A DNA stretch of 64,000 bases. Source: Fulvia fulva (lineage: Eukaryota; Ascomycota; Dothideomycetes; Mycosphaerellales; Mycosphaerellaceae). The notes below the pieces were generated by a model. It had not been told where the DNA came from, did not search any database, and saw only the letters and a program-made list of their open reading frames with translations. The stretch covers positions 4,030,001 through 4,094,000 of the forward strand of contig NC_063015.1 of assembly GCF_020509005.1 (NCBI RefSeq). The letters are read 5' to 3'. Below, in pieces: positions 51,108-64,000 of the stretch. The stretch's first letter is position 1; the number at the start of each line of letters is the position of its first letter. The position numbers were made by a program, and so were the translations under genes.

Positions 51108-54100
51108 GGTTATAAGCCCGGGTTTATATAGGAATAAGAGCAACCTATATCAGTACAGGTTACTTATATCCCTTACTATCGTAGCAGAAAACATCTAGGA
51201 ATCAGAAGTCTACCCCGTCTATCCTATTAAGGAGCTTAGTTCGATACTAAGTAATAGGTAACCTAGACAAGGACTCTGTACGGCTTACTTAAAGCCAATA
51301 CCTTGAAGATACTCTATAGGCAGAACTGCATCGAGATACTATTAAGAAGGACTTTAAGTAAGTCATTTGAAGCTCTGCTAGGAGAGACAGACCTGTGTCC
51401 TAGCCCCGAGACCTTACACCGCTCCTTTACTTTATTAAGTAGGCCTTAGTATCTACACCTACGAACTTTCCTATTCTACACTAGAAGCCTTAGCAGGATC
51501 TGAGCCACCACTTTAGAACATACACACCTTGTTTCATTACATCTAATTTATTATAGATCTATACTAAGAGAAGACAGAGGAGAAGGGAGGCAAAATCCCA
51601 ATTCTTAGGAGGGACAATTAGAAGAGATGGTTCAACCTTTAGAGATACAAGATAGAGAGCCAATTAGTATTCTTTACAATTGATGACCTAATAGAAGTGT
51701 CTTTTGACAACATCAAGGGCAAGACTCTGAAACTCTAAGAAGAGGCTATAACTAAAGAGATCCTCAATACGCCAATATAGATAAGACACAATGTAGTATA
51801 CAACTTCAGTATCCTTAGTAGGATTATAGAAGAAGATGAATTTGAGCTTAAGGGCCTATATGAATCTGGAAGAGCTGCTAAGAAGTGGGTGTATCTCTAG
51901 AACAAGTATAGCCAGGTGCTACCAACCTATGTATATGAGCTCACAAAGCAATTTGTGACCTTTGAGATGAGTAAAGAGTTCACTATCAGATCTATATAGA
52001 CACACCTAGTTTCTCTTAGAAAAAGGATTGCTAATGTTGACCTAGAGGGTCAGTATTATAGGAAAGCTGATGTGAGGATGACCTAGCTCTTAAGCTCACT
52101 GCTACCTGACTACTATATAGCTAGGGATACTATCATAGCTCAGCTAAAGATAGATCATAAAAGGACCTTAAAGATCCTTGAAGCTTAAGAAGCTAGGTTA
52201 GATCCCTCTAAGGCTAAGTATAGCATAGCAGCCACCTAGGTCAAGCCCTTAGGTCTAGCAAGACCACTCTCCTGCCTTCTCTATAAGAAGGATCATCTGA
52301 TCAAGGACTGCCCTAGTTTGCCTAAGGCAAGAAAGGTCCTTAGATCTCATTCCTAACCACTATCTTCCTAGAATATAACATATGTCAAGAAGAAGAGAAC
52401 TCTACCACCCACTTCAAGGAGGACACTAAGAGAGAAGTCCTCTATAGAAGAACTTAAGAAAATGGTGAAGAAACTCAGCTCTAACATGCTGTCACTCTAG
52501 AAGAACTAGGCCTAGTCTTATACCTCTAAAGCAAAGAAGACTAGAAAAGGTTTCTCCGCCTAAGAGTCACTATATAGCTCATCCCTAGAGACTATGTCTG
52601 ATGATAATGAGTATGATGAAGTGGCTCACTCAACTGTAGAAGTCTAAGGCAAGTTCCCCTCGTTAGAGTAGTTACTTAACTCCTGTGCTTCATCCTATAT
52701 AACTGACCAAAGCTACCTCTTTAGATCTATGACTCCCTTGATAAGGAAGAAATGGATCAAAGTAGGAGGTGGGTTTTTATTAGCCACTCATATTGGGAAT
52801 GCAGAGATGAGTAGGAGAGCTAGCAGAAAAGTTGTTTTGGAAGATGTCCTACTTATACCTAAGCTAGGAGTGAACCTGGTTTTATAGAACTAGTTTAGCA
52901 AGCAGTTTAGTGTACAACCTCTATCATTTTCTCTTGTTTCCCCCTCTAGTGAGACTGTTGTCTAGACAAAGCTCCTTAGGGGGGTTCTATTTATTAATAA
53001 GATTTCTCCTCTCCTATAAGAACGGGCACATTACTCATTATGTGCACCACTAATAGAGAATGCCTTTGTGACTACTCAATTAGAGACCGACCTGAAGCAG
53101 TGGGAGCTTTAGTATAGAAGATTTGTACACTTTAGGAAGAATTTGCTCCAGAATCGTTATAAGGTAACAGACTTGAAAGAACCTATTCCTATCCCTAGGG
53201 ATGGCTTTCACTAGTGCAGAGTATGCTTAATAGCAAAGATGAAGAAGTACAAAGGCAAAGTTATAGAGAGAAGACCTGAAAGACTTGCCCTTATATCTAT
53301 TGACATATGTGGCCTACTACTAATCTTAAGACTAGGATTCAAATACTAGCTTAAGATTGTTAACAACTTCTCTAGGAAGAAGTGGACCTTTCCTCTTAGG
53401 AAAAGAGAAGATGCTCCAGTTGCTCTCTAGAACTAGAAGATCAAAGTAGAGAGGAAATCATTAGCGTAGCTAAAAGCAGTAAGACTTAACAATACAAAAG
53501 AACTTATTGCATTAGTGAAGCAGTGGGAGAAGGATTTAGGGATTGGGCTCGAGCCGACTAAGGCATATAACTCTCTACAGAATGGACCTGTTGAGAGGTC
53601 AATATAAACCTTAGAGGACTCTATAAGGGCAATGCTTAAAGAGGCTAAAATGCCGGTTGAATTTTGGCCTAAAGCACTAGAGGCCCAAACTTATATAAGG
53701 AACAAACTGCCAAATGGCCTAGATTACGATAGGTTCAAGGTTTTACTAGATGAGGCTTTTGATAGTATCAAACCGACTATCAACTATTTGAAAGTTTAGG
53801 GATGCAAAGCTGTTGTCTATATAGACACAAGATCCTAACCCTAATAGGCAAGAAGTGACAAGCTAATAAATAGGGGTAAAGAAGCAGTGTTTACTAGGTA
53901 TGTTGAAAATATAGCTAAAGCCTAGCTCTTTTAGGAACTAGATATAAGAGCTGTTAAACAACACACACATATAGACTTCTTTAAGGACTAGCCTAGAGGT
54001 GATATAGGTCTCAATGTTCTAATATTGAATCTACTAAGTAGTGCACTAGCTAGGAAGACCTTAGGAAGGCCGAGGAAGAACGTATCCTTAGGACAATCTA

Positions 54101-56249
54101 CCTACTATTCAGGCGTCTATTAGAGCCCCCCCGAAATAGATCAGCTAATTAAGAGCCCTAAAGTCGCTCAGCCGAGAAAGCTGTTTATATAACTTCTCTA
54201 ACCTCCGGAGAACGTAGGGGAATTTCAGAAAATCGATCAGCTAATTAAGAGAAGCTCCCTAGATCCCTAGGAAATAGACGTTACTAGGTCATAAGTGACG
54301 GTCCCTAAATCATCCCTTAGAAAGAGAAAGGCTGACTATGATGTTGAGGGCTATGACATGAAATAGAAAGCCCTAAAATCTATAGTCCCTAAGCCCGAAC
54401 TAACTACTAAAGTAGGAGAAGTAATGGACCTCTTAGAGAACCTTGCTGCTTTTCACTAAGCTTTCTTTATAGCTATGTAATCAGTAGACAGTTCAATACT
54501 ATAGGATAGCGAATTCCTAGAAGAAGTTGAGGAAATGGCCTTTATAGCAACTGTAGAAGCTATTATATACAAGCAAGAGGTCCTAATTCCAAAGTCCTAT
54601 AAGGATGCTGTGAATAATAAGAAATGGGGACATCTTTAGAAAGAAGCAATCCAAAAGGAACTAGATGCTCTACAGAGTAACAACACCTAGGAAAATTCTG
54701 TTCTACTAAAAGGAGCAAATCTAGTTATATCAAGATAGGTCTTTGATATTAAGAGAAGCATTAGTGGAGCTATCGAAAAGTTCAAGGCTAGACTAGTTAC
54801 AAGGGGCTTCTTATAGAAGTTTGGTGTTGACTTTATAGAGACATTTACACCTACAGTAAGACAGGACACCCTTAGGGTGCTTATAGCTATTGTATGTAAG
54901 AAGGATCTTCATCTTCACTAAGTAGATGTGAACAATGCATTCATAGAAAGCACCCTCTATGAAGACATCTTTATGTTACTACTACTAGGAGTTGAGCTTC
55001 TACTAAACATAGTGTTTAAAATCCTTAAAAGCTTATATAGACTTAAGCAAGTAGCTAGAGATTAGAATCAACTCTGTGTGTCAAAGCTCAGAGAGATTGG
55101 ATTCATACAGTCAGAAGTGGATCTATGCCTACTTATCTATAAGAAGAGGGAGATCATAATCCTTATATATGTGGATGACATTCTAATTGCTACACCAAAG
55201 TTGACAGATGTTCTCTAGTTCAAAAGAGAGCTTAGCAAGATCTTCAAGATCAAAGATCTAGGTGAACCTAAAAAGATCCTTAGTATGAGAGTCACAAGGG
55301 ATAGGAAGAGAGGAATCCTGAAACTTGACTAAGGACACTTTGTTAGGGACAGCCTAGCTAAGATAGGAATGAACTATAAGAAGGCAGCACCTACACACTC
55401 ACCTATAGACAGCTATGAGGCCCTCAAACCTTCAAGCCATATAGATGAGAGGTGTGACAAGGCAGAGTACTAGAGTATCAATAGTACTTAGATATAGCTA
55501 GTAACAATCACAAGGCCAGACATTGCTTTTGCCCTAGGAAGGATGAGCTCATTTGTGAGTGACCTATCCACCTACTATATAAAGGCTTTGAAGAAGATCA
55601 CTAGGTACCTAAGATCATACCCTGATCTAGGACTTCAGTTCTCAAAGTCTAGAAAAGGACACCTTATTAGATACTGTGATTCTGATTATATAATAGACAA
55701 AGCAGACAGAGTCTCAATCCTTAGGTATGTCTTCTTCCTCTATAGGGCACCAGTTTCTTAGATGAGCAAGAAGCAAAAGTCTGTAGCAACATCCATAATA
55801 GAGGCTGAATATATAGCCATAAATATATATACGAAGCAGTCCCAATTCCTAGCTTCACTGCTAAGGGAAATGGATTGTCTAGAGTTAGTAGGAGACTGTT
55901 CCTATCAACTAAGAATCACTAGAAACTAGGAGACTGTATCAAATTTAAGACTAGTCTAATTAAGAGGTGACAATCAAGCTGCCCTTACCCTAGTAAAAGA
56001 TGTACATGTTTATAACAAGTCGAAGCACATTGACATTGCCTATAACGCTGTTAGGAAACTTTAGTAGAGGAGGCTTATTGCTATTAAGTACACCCTAACC
56101 TCTGAGATAGTTGTAGACGGGTTTACAAAACTAAAGACTAGTCTACACTTCTAGAGGTTTGTAAGCTAGCTGAACCTGTTATAAAAAGGTCTAAGTACTA
56201 TTAATAGGAAGTGAGTAGACTATAACCTCCTATACGAGATAAGTGGGAG

Positions 56250-56484
56250 TGTTAAGATGTAGTATCTTAAAGGGAGTCAACAATCAGGAAGTGATCTAGT
56301 AGCCTAAGGCATCCACGATGACTTAGCTTATAGGGAGATACCTTCTCTCCCCTTTAGCTTAGATAGACATCCAACACAATCAACATATTAGTTCCTAATA
56401 TATTGCTATATACTCGTACTATTAGTTAGTTGAAGATTAATCTCTTACTCTACTCCGCTACTATCCACCCGTACCTATTTAATA
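56250..56484 (+). repeat. Copia 3' LTR
   Basis: Begins TGTTAAGATG and ends TTTAATA; the terminal CA has become TA. Same length as the 5' LTR. All differences I can see between the two are transitions. Confidence 0.92.
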
Positions 56485-59400
56485 ACCCCTATAGCTAGGT
56501 ATCGGTCGCGGCATCGATACTAGGCCCCCGCCTAACGTACGATATAGTTACGATCCGTATTATAGTAAAGGAAGACTAGGCCGAAGTTACGAAGCTATCG
56601 AACAAGGAGCTCACCTAACAAATTAACTAACTAGGGGTGGTCGTAGTGAACTAATAGTCTAACGGCACTCTATAGATCTATACTAGCTCTGCTACTACTA
56701 GGAGGCACCTAGAGGTATAGCTATAGTAGGCATCTAAGGTTACGGCATTAGCGAAGGTCTTAACGAAACAATTCACGATCCTAGTCTACGATATGCCTAA
56801 GGAGTTTAACCTAACTAACTAGGGTCACCTACGCGCTCTCTAAGAGGACAACCCGGTCACTCTTAACTCTCTAATCTAGAAGGCGACTTGGCTCTATAGG
56901 AAATGGCTAGAAGGTAAGAAGGCCTCGGCGCTAATAGTATAGCTATAAGACGCGAAAGCGGCGGATCTAGCGATAGAATAAGGCCTAGTCTAGCAATATA
57001 GCCTCAAGACAGTAGAAAAGCACTCCTTATCCTTTCGTGTCCTCCAATGCTTCAAATGCTAATAGTATAGACACTAAACCTATACGTGTATAAACAAGTA
57101 GGCCTACTCGAACTATATAGGAGACTATATGTCTAGGGACTATATATTGGCTACGAGACGGTACGCAAACTATCCGGGGTACTACCTATCGTATAGCGCG
57201 GAATGCCTATAGCGGAAACTAGCGAAAAACAAGGTAATCATAAACAGAACCGTCGCCCTAAGATTCTACGGCGACCGTAAGGCTAGCCTATACCGGAACT
57301 AGCTAGCGGCGGTCGGGTATAAGCGCCCTAGGGCCGAGAACGATATAAAGGATGCGTAACCTAGGGCGTACGGGAGGCTACGTACTCTACTAGCTACGGC
57401 GAGGGAATCTAACTAGGCCCGGCTCCCCTTTAGTATATAGCCGATAGGCGTAGACTAGGACGTATAGGGTAGTAGGACATAGGACGATATAGAGGAAATG
57501 ATTATCGATACTAATAACTAGCCTCGACACGCTTAGTATTATCTAGTATAACGTTAACTATAGCAAGGACATAGTCTAGAACCATTTCCTATACGAGGCG
57601 GACCCGTACGTCTACTACGTCCTAGTAATCTAGGAGCTATAGATTAACCCGTACTATAAGAGACTAACGACCTATAAGTCACTAGGCTATACGACATACC
57701 TACGAGGCGACGGCAGACCCCGTACGTGCTTCTATATTAGTAAGGACATACTAGAATCCGACTAGGAGGTAGTATACTACGTAGACGAAGAAGGCGGGGG
57801 CGATATTACCTCCCTCTACGTAGGTAGCACCTAGATATACAATCTATATATATAACCGCTAGCCTTAAGGTCTAGCCGCGACCTAGGGGTCTATAGATAC
57901 CTAGACAGTACGCTTAAGAGATAAGGGTGCTATATCGTAGTAGGAGACTTTAATATATACTACCCTTCCTAGGAAAGCCTTATATAGCCGTACCCTATAG
58001 CCGACGAAGTACTCGACTTAATAGCGAGTAACGTAATTGCCCTTAATACCCCGAAGGACCTAGGCACCTAGAAGAGAGGGGGACTCTAAGGCACGATCGA
58101 CCTCTCCTAGATCTTAGATAGCTACTACTATACGGTAACCTACTATAGGATCGAATATAAACTCGAGGCGTCGTTAGACTATATACTAGTCAGGACCTCT
58201 ATTACGACATAGATATAACGTATACTAGCGAGAACCCCTAAGCTAAACTAGGGAAAGGCCTACTAGGCTAATATCTAGGCGTACCTCGGTAACTCCGAGA
58301 GGCTAGTCTAGATCGCGTAGTAGCAATACAATAGTAAAGACGAGATAGACGAGGCAGTCTAAGGGTTAATAGACGAAATAAGAAAAGCGACCTTACTTCA
58401 CGTTCCGCTTACCTAACTAACGACATAGTCTAAACTATACTAGACGTCGAAGTACACTACGGTAGTAAGAGAAGTAAGAAGAGCCCGCCGGGTATAGACG
58501 AGTAGCTATAGCGAGGAGGCCTAGAACGTATATAGGGAGGTATACTAATAGAAGAAAGCTATAATACGGAGGGAGAAAGTAGTCGGCTAGAGGGCTATAG
58601 TAGAAGAAATCGCCGGCAAGCTAGCGAGGATATAGAAGCTAGCAAAATGGGCCTAATAGGACCCTACACAGGGCCCCTCCTTCTCTATCCTAGCGCTATA
58701 ATCGCCTAGTAGCCCGGTTAGCGACCCCGAGGCCAAGGCACGTCTACTAGCTAGTAAGTTCTTCCCGCCCCTAGTCGAGGCTAATCTAAGCGATATAAAC
58801 AGCTCTACTCCCCTAGCCTCTAGTATCGCGGTCTAATAGGAGGTGTCCGAGGGAGAAGTTGCCGCTATACTTAGGAAGTTGCCGGCGAAGAAAGCCCCGG
58901 GGCCGAATAGGATCCTAAACGAGCTACTAAAGAAGTATAGAGATCAACTAGCCCTAGTAGCTATAGCGATCTTTAACGCCTACCTATAGACCGGATACTA
59001 CCCGATAGCATTTAAATAATCGACGATAGTAGTCCTACGTAAGCCGTAAAAGGAAGACTATACGTAGGTAAAGTCGTACCGCCTAAATACGCTCCTTAAT
59101 ACTCTTAGGAAGGCGCTTAAGAAGCTAGTTATAACGAGACTCTCCGAGGCGGTAGAGGAATACTCCCTACTCCCGGACACCTAGATAGGTACGCGCCTAT
59201 AGCGATCGACGCTATCCGTAATAGAACTTATTACCTCTTAGGTAAAGGCTATCTAGTATAAGAATAGGGACAAGGTAGCTTCCTTACTTAGTCTAGACAT
59301 ATCGGGAGCCTTCGACTACGTATTATACCCGCGGCTACTCTATATCCTAAGGTCGAAAGGACTCCCTAAGTAGCTTATTAACTTCGTACGGTCCTACCTC

Positions 59401-60941
59401 TAAAACCGTAGCACGTCGATCCTAGTCGGCTAGTATAGAAGCCTATTTTAAGTAGTCTATACTAGAATCCCGTAAGGCTTAACGCTAGTACCTATCCTAT
59501 TCCTCTTCTTTATAGCGACGCTACTCCTAGCCCTAGAATCCTAGAATACCGCTACGAGCGGCTTCGTAGACGACACGAACATCCTAGCGTAGTCTTCCTC
59601 GACTAAGAAGAACTATAGGCTACTAGAAGAGAAGCATAAGATCTACGAGGACTAGGCTAGGAGGTACGGGGCTCGGTTTGCCCTAGAAAAGTACAATCTA
59701 ATACACTTTACGCGCCGGCTACGGTTCTATAATATATAAGCTTCTATCTAGATATAGGGGTATACGACTAACCCGGTAAGTTAGCTTAGGATCCTTAGAC
59801 TATAGGTAGACCCGGCGCTACGGTAGAGGAAGTACGTATAGGTAATATTACGGAAAGCTAAATAGAATATAGCATTATACTAGAGGCTCACTACGTCTAT
59901 ATAGGGGGCGGACTTCCGGTAGTTACGACTTCTATATACGGCTATTATACGGCCAGTCCTTACCTATAGTAGCCAAGTGTAGTCCTTAGGCGAGAGGGCC
60001 TACCTATCGAAGGGACTCGTCGCGCCGCTAGCGAAGATCTAAAACCAATGCCTAAGGAAGGTCACCGGGGTATATAAGTCGATACTAATAAGGATACTTA
60101 AGTACGAGACCGCTATACCGCCGATCGACCTATATATCTAGGGACTACGGACCTCCTACTTAGGCAAGTCGGTATAGTACCTAGTATAGAAGGTCATCGC
60201 TAGTATAGTCGTAAGGGCCCGCAAATTAGTACTAGCGTATAAGGGCATTCGACCCGGAAACGAGCCGAACTATTAGGTAAGGGACGAATAGCTAGTAACA
60301 CGATAGGAAGGTAAGAAGTCGTTTATAGAGCAACTATAGAAAGAGAGGTAGAACAACTAGGGTGTAGGGCATAGTAGACGCCCTTAGCTAGCGGGACAAC
60401 CTAAGGAATAGTTAGCTACGAAATCCGCGGTTAAGTACCCCCCGAAGCTTATCTACTACCGCCTTACGAGGGTATAGAGTAGTATAGTAACCTAACTACG
60501 AAGCGAACATATCGGCCTCTAGGGGTACCTATTATAGAGGAAGGTTCTAGGATACACGAATACTAGCTACCCCTACGGCTATCGCTCCTAGAACGTACGG
60601 TACGTACTCCTCGTCTATCCGAGGTAGTCGCTAGGAAGGGGAGAGTAGATAGTAAAGGCGAGGAACCGGACGATTAGGGCACTTCTTAATAACGCTAAGG
60701 ACCTACGGCGTATTACGAACTAGATACTAGAGAAGGGCTGGCTAGAATAGTACCGCCTAGTAGGAGTAGTATAGGAAGAGAGGACACGATATAGCGCGAC
60801 GAGACCGGCTAGGAGCGGGGGCTAACGGGGTGGTAATATAGACTACGTACGTTTAGAGGGAAAGCTAATATAGATAAGGAGTAGTCGGGGGCGGGAAGGG
60901 TTTTCACTATTAGGGCGAGAGCCTAGCCTATAAGATGTAAG

Positions 60942-61430
60942 GGTGAAAGCGAGAATATAGGTACGAAGTATAGATATAAAAGGGTATAGTATAATTGCTA
61001 CACAAAACGAAAGACGAAGAAAGTAAGAGAGGCCTAGGGAAGGCTAGATATTTATACTCGACCCTTACGAGTACGTGTCCCCGTATTAATAGGGCTAACC
61101 CGTACAAAGCCGCGCTTAGTAGCTTTACTCAAAACCTTATTCTAACCTGCCCTACGTTCCGAGTCTTCTACGTGCTTCTTCTAGGGTCTAGCGTAGTCGC
61201 GGGTACTCGCGGGAGTGCCGTAAGTTATATAGTTACGAGCCGAAGTAAATCTATTAAGGTTTAGTAGAGGGGTAAATTTGGAGGGCTAGGTCCCGTAGTA
61301 AATATTACGGGGTATATAATTCTTAGCGCTTATATACTAAGCTAGACTGTCACTTCTTAACGACTTCTAAGCACTCTAAGGCTCTTCTGTCCCTACCTTC
61401 TATATATACTATAGGGAGACTATAATAGTA
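60942..61430 (-). repeat. Probable LTR of the gypsy element
   Basis: Lies between the end of the LINE and a purine-rich run (CGGGGGGGC on the minus strand, near 61431-61440) that would be the polypurine tract. The ends look like TG...TA with CA changed by RIP. The left limit is approximate. No coding content; a chance 89-codon frame at 60995 is ignored. Confidence 0.5.
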
Positions 61431-64000
61431 GCCCCCCCGAACAAAGCTAAGTTCCTACGAAGCCGTAGTAGTTCTATATATCGAGGATGTTCAGCTTTAG
61501 TACTAGGCCTAGGCCTAATGTCATAGTCGATATACTATTAGTAAGCCCCGTCGAAGAGCTCGGATTCGAAGAGCCTACCGATATTGACTTCTAGGCCGTC
61601 TACGCGGGCGTAGTATTCTTCGATTGCTTAACGATTGAAGATAATATATTAGATAGGTTCCTATAAGGTATCCTACTTAGGGCAACCTTACTATTCGACT
61701 TTATACTTAATCGGCGGTAGTCCTTTAATGTCGTTAGGCTCTACGCGGATTCCCCGGATCTTACGGACGGTATAGTCGTTAGAAGGTAGGTTAATAGGCT
61801 CGTCGACTTCTACTTTATCGGGAGGACCTAGTATATCTTAGTTTTAGTTCGGGAATAGGTCCTTAGCCGACGGCCGAAGGCGTACGGGATAGAAGACGTC
61901 GTAGATCTTTATGTTCGTAGGAAGAGCTAGACGGTAGGCGTATAAACTAATACGCTCGGTGATCTTAAAAGGACCTAGGTTCTTCTAGTTTAGCTTCTTA
62001 GAGGGGCGGTCCGTCTTAATGTTCTTAGAGTTAAGGTAGACTATATCGCCTACTTAGTAGTCGGGAGCTAGCTAGCGACGACGATTAGCTTGATCCTCGT
62101 AGATTGCTTATACGTACACTATCTCGTCGTGAACTTCTTTATAGATCTATAAGAGTATAGTAGCGAACTCGTCTACTACTTACTCGTTTACGTCTTCGGT
62201 AGGCGGGAGAGGTTCTTCTAGTTCTATACCTATACAAGGGTAGTAACCTCTCGTAGTATAGAAGGGAGAGTAGCTAGTAGTCTCCGAGTCCTAGTTACGA
62301 GTAGCGAACTCTACCGTAGGGATATACTAAGGCCAATCCTTCTAGTAGTAGTCGACGAAGTAACGAAGGACCTACTCGAGGATAGCGTTCGTAATTTCGG
62401 TCTAGCCGTCGGTCTATAGCTAAAAACTGGTCGAGAGGTTATGCTTAATGCCTAGGATAGTACATAGACGCTTCTAGAAGTACGAGATGAACTAGGTGCC
62501 TCTGTTAGAGGTAATACTATCCGGGAGGCCTTAAAAGCGCTAGACGAATTCGTAGAACAAGCGAGTAGTCTCCTTTACGGTCATACTCTAGTACGGGATT
62601 ATATACCGGTCCTTAGAGTAACGGTCTACGATCACTAGAAGGGCCTTTACTTTTACGCCGCTAAAGGTCTTACCGTAAGGAAGATCGGTAATAAAGTCTA
62701 TAGTGATATGCTTCTACGGACGATCAGGAGCCGGGAGAGGGTATAAGAGACCGTAGGGACGGTAGCGGTTAGCTTTAGCTCTTCGGTAAGTAGCGTAGTT
62801 TAGTACGTAGCGGCGGACGTCCTTCTAGGAATACGGCCACTAGTAATACCTAGCGAGGAGCTTATAGGTCTTAGCTACGCCTAGGTAACCCCTAGAGGCG
62901 GAGTCGTAGATAATTTAAAGAATCTTAGCTCGGATATTAGAGCCTTCGGGCTACGGTACGTAAAGCTTCTTACGGAAGTAGACGACACCTTCCTAGAGCT
63001 CGTACTCGGATAGCGAGAAGCCCGGGAATGTCCTCGCGCTAGATTTAAGGGCCTAAACTAACTCTTAGGCGTCTATGTCGGCATCGTACGCTATTCGTAC
63101 TCGTGCTATAATGCCTTCGGGCTACTCCTTATTATTAAACCCCTTAAAGTCTAATTCGGATAAGCCGTCGGTCGTTACTAAGCCCTCTTTATCGTCGTTC
63201 AAGTCCTTAGCGTCCGAGGCGTATTCTTTAGGCTTAGATTCATCGTCACTCTCGTCAAGGTAGGTAGGAGCGAGCACGAGAGTAGTAAGGGAAGCGGCGA
63301 GCGTAGGCTAGCCGTTCGATAGGTACTCTCGAAGCTCGGAAGAGAGGTTGTGCTCTTTAATGACTTGTTGCTCTACGATTTGCCGGCCCCCTCTTCGATT
63401 AACTAGAGAGTCACTAGGGCGGCGGGTAAGGGCGTCGGCTATCGACTTGGCCTTACCGGGCGTGTACGAGATCACAAAGTTGAACCGGGAGAGGAACTCG
63501 CTCTAGCGGGCCTAGCGACGATTAAGTAGCTTGCTCTTTATAAAGTAGACGAGGTTCTTATAGTCGGAGCTTACTTAGACGGGTATAGTAGAGCCTTCGA
63601 GCTCGGGGCGCTACTCTTCGAAAGCTTTAACGATAGCGAGAAGCTCCTTATCGTAGATCTCGTAGTTATACTCCGTAGCGGTCATCTTCTTAGAGAGGAA
63701 GGCGATAGGTAACTAGGGGGACTTAGGCGAGCGGCGTTATAGTAGGACACCGCCTACTACGCCGTCGGATACGTCGGTCTCTATACGGGTCTCCAGTTCG
63801 AAATCGAAGTGCTATAGAAGCGGGTTCTTAATAAACTTCGCTTTAAGCAAGTCAAAAGCCTCCTAGTATTCGTCGGTCTAGGCGAACTTCTTACCCTTAC
63901 GCGTAAGCTTCGTTAAAGGGCGTACTACGCCCGAAAATACGTAGATAAAGCGGCGGTAGAAGTTAGTAAAGCCTAGGAAACCCTAGACCTCTTTAACGTT
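61431..64000 (-). mobile_element. Ty3/gypsy retrotransposon, pol 3' part, RIP-mutated, runs off window
   Basis: Minus-strand reading gives, from right to left, the end of reverse transcriptase ([19 protein letters not shown]), RNase H ([40 protein letters not shown]), the linker, integrase zinc-binding and catalytic parts (DFITDLPYGKTFSGVK, PDSITSNRGT with Asp changed to Asn), and a C-terminal domain (VGDIVYLNSKNIKTDRPS, LGPFKI). Stops stand mainly at Gln or Trp positions. Gag, protease and most of reverse transcriptase lie beyond the right edge. Confidence 0.85.

Larger units (their letters stand above)
50873..56484 (+). mobile_element. Ty1/copia LTR retrotransposon, complete but RIP-mutated
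   Basis: A 5,612-bp element with 235-bp LTRs and the target duplication ACCCC (50868-50872 and 56485-56489). Domains in order: Gag (51560-52650, with a weak CCHC-like CLLYKKDHLIKDC); protease region near 52680 (SCASSYITD, where the family has a D-S/T-G active site, so damaged); integrase (53100-54000; CRVCLIAKMKK, then NGPVERSI); reverse transcriptase (54590-55350; YVDDILIATPK); and RNase H (55600-56200). Numerous TAG/TAA codons interrupt it. A purine-rich tract (AAGTGGGAG) precedes the 3' LTR. Many CpA/TpG sites remain, so it is less mutated than the LINE around it. Confidence 0.92.
50530..60908 (+). mobile_element. Tad1-like LINE, split by a copia insertion
   Basis: The LINE occupies about 50530-50872 and 56485-60908. 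ORF1 ends with a zinc knuckle near 57043-57092 (CFKC, H, C pattern). ORF2 starts near 57545 with an APE-type endonuclease (NPYYKRLTTYKSLGYTTYLR, VVGDFNIYYPSW). The reverse transcriptase follows (KKAPGPNRILNELLKK; catalytic FVDDTN near 59570), then a C-terminal part shared with the truncated copy at 47538. TAG/TAA/TGA stops are frequent at expected Gln and Trp codons, so it is dead. The 5' end is approximate. ORF1 is interrupted by the copia element with a 5-bp ACCCC duplication. Confidence 0.8.

Noticed and set aside
60995..61264. 89-codon frame beside the gypsy element
   Set aside because: Lies in probable LTR sequence; no domain and no support beyond chance.
46430..63990. Alternative genetic code or stop readthrough to explain TAG/TAA in the transposons
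   Set aside because: Host genes in the same window use normal stops and no internal TAG; the pattern and scarcity of CpA/TpG fit RIP.

Overview
The window reads as a filamentous ascomycete (Pezizomycotina, probably Dothideomycetes). Genes carry short introns of about 50 nt with GTAAGT/GTATGT-type donors. The families present are typical of such fungi: HET domain, Erg27-like reductase, fungal O-methyltransferase, SMI1/KNR4, MYND-DUF4470, Hel2 and F-box. The right-hand part carries transposons altered in the way repeat-induced point mutation (RIP) alters them. The taxonomic placement is an inference.

Left part (1 to about 46.1 kb) is gene-bearing. In order: a WW-domain protein running off the left edge (-); a five-exon MYND/DUF4470 protein (+); an Erg27-like ketoreductase with a reading-frame problem (-); two adjacent decayed gag-like genes (-), each followed by an array of about 51-bp repeats; a secreted GH13 alpha-amylase with CBM20 (-); a HET gene with one in-frame stop (-); mitochondrial ribosomal protein uS13m (-) sharing a divergent promoter with an ER cyclophilin (+); several unrecognised proteins; an SMI1/KNR4 protein (+); a secreted 511-aa protein (+); a signal-anchored 342-aa protein (-); a C2H2 transcription factor (-); an SDR plus O-methyltransferase pair (-), the latter with a 1-nt frame disruption; an F-box gene containing a 30-bp inverted repeat and a stop (-); the ribosome-quality-control ubiquitin ligase Hel2/ZNF598 (+); a 73-aa cysteine-rich secreted protein (-); and a single-pass Ser/Thr-rich membrane protein (+).

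Right part (about 46.3 to 64 kb) is a nest of transposons with no intact genes. It holds an internally deleted Fot1/pogo element with clear terminal inverted repeats and TA duplication, a 5'-truncated LINE fragment, a longer Fot1/pogo transposase relic on the minus strand, and a Tad1-like LINE split by a complete Ty1/copia element (235-bp LTRs, ACCCC target duplication). It ends with a Ty3/gypsy element on the minus strand that runs off the right edge. Stops are almost all TAG/TAA where Gln or Trp is expected, and CpA/TpG dinucleotides are scarce. The copia element is visibly less mutated than the LINE it interrupts.

The genes do not form one pathway. The only co-oriented pair that could act together is the SDR and the O-methyltransferase. 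The observations most worth follow-up are the gag-like pair (a Zn2Cys6-like cluster combined with a CCHC knuckle), the probable soluble versus membrane-anchored cyclophilin isoforms made by one optional intron, and the inverted repeat inside the F-box gene. Several left-arm genes carry single stops or frameshifts. Whether these are real decay or assembly errors cannot be decided from the sequence alone.
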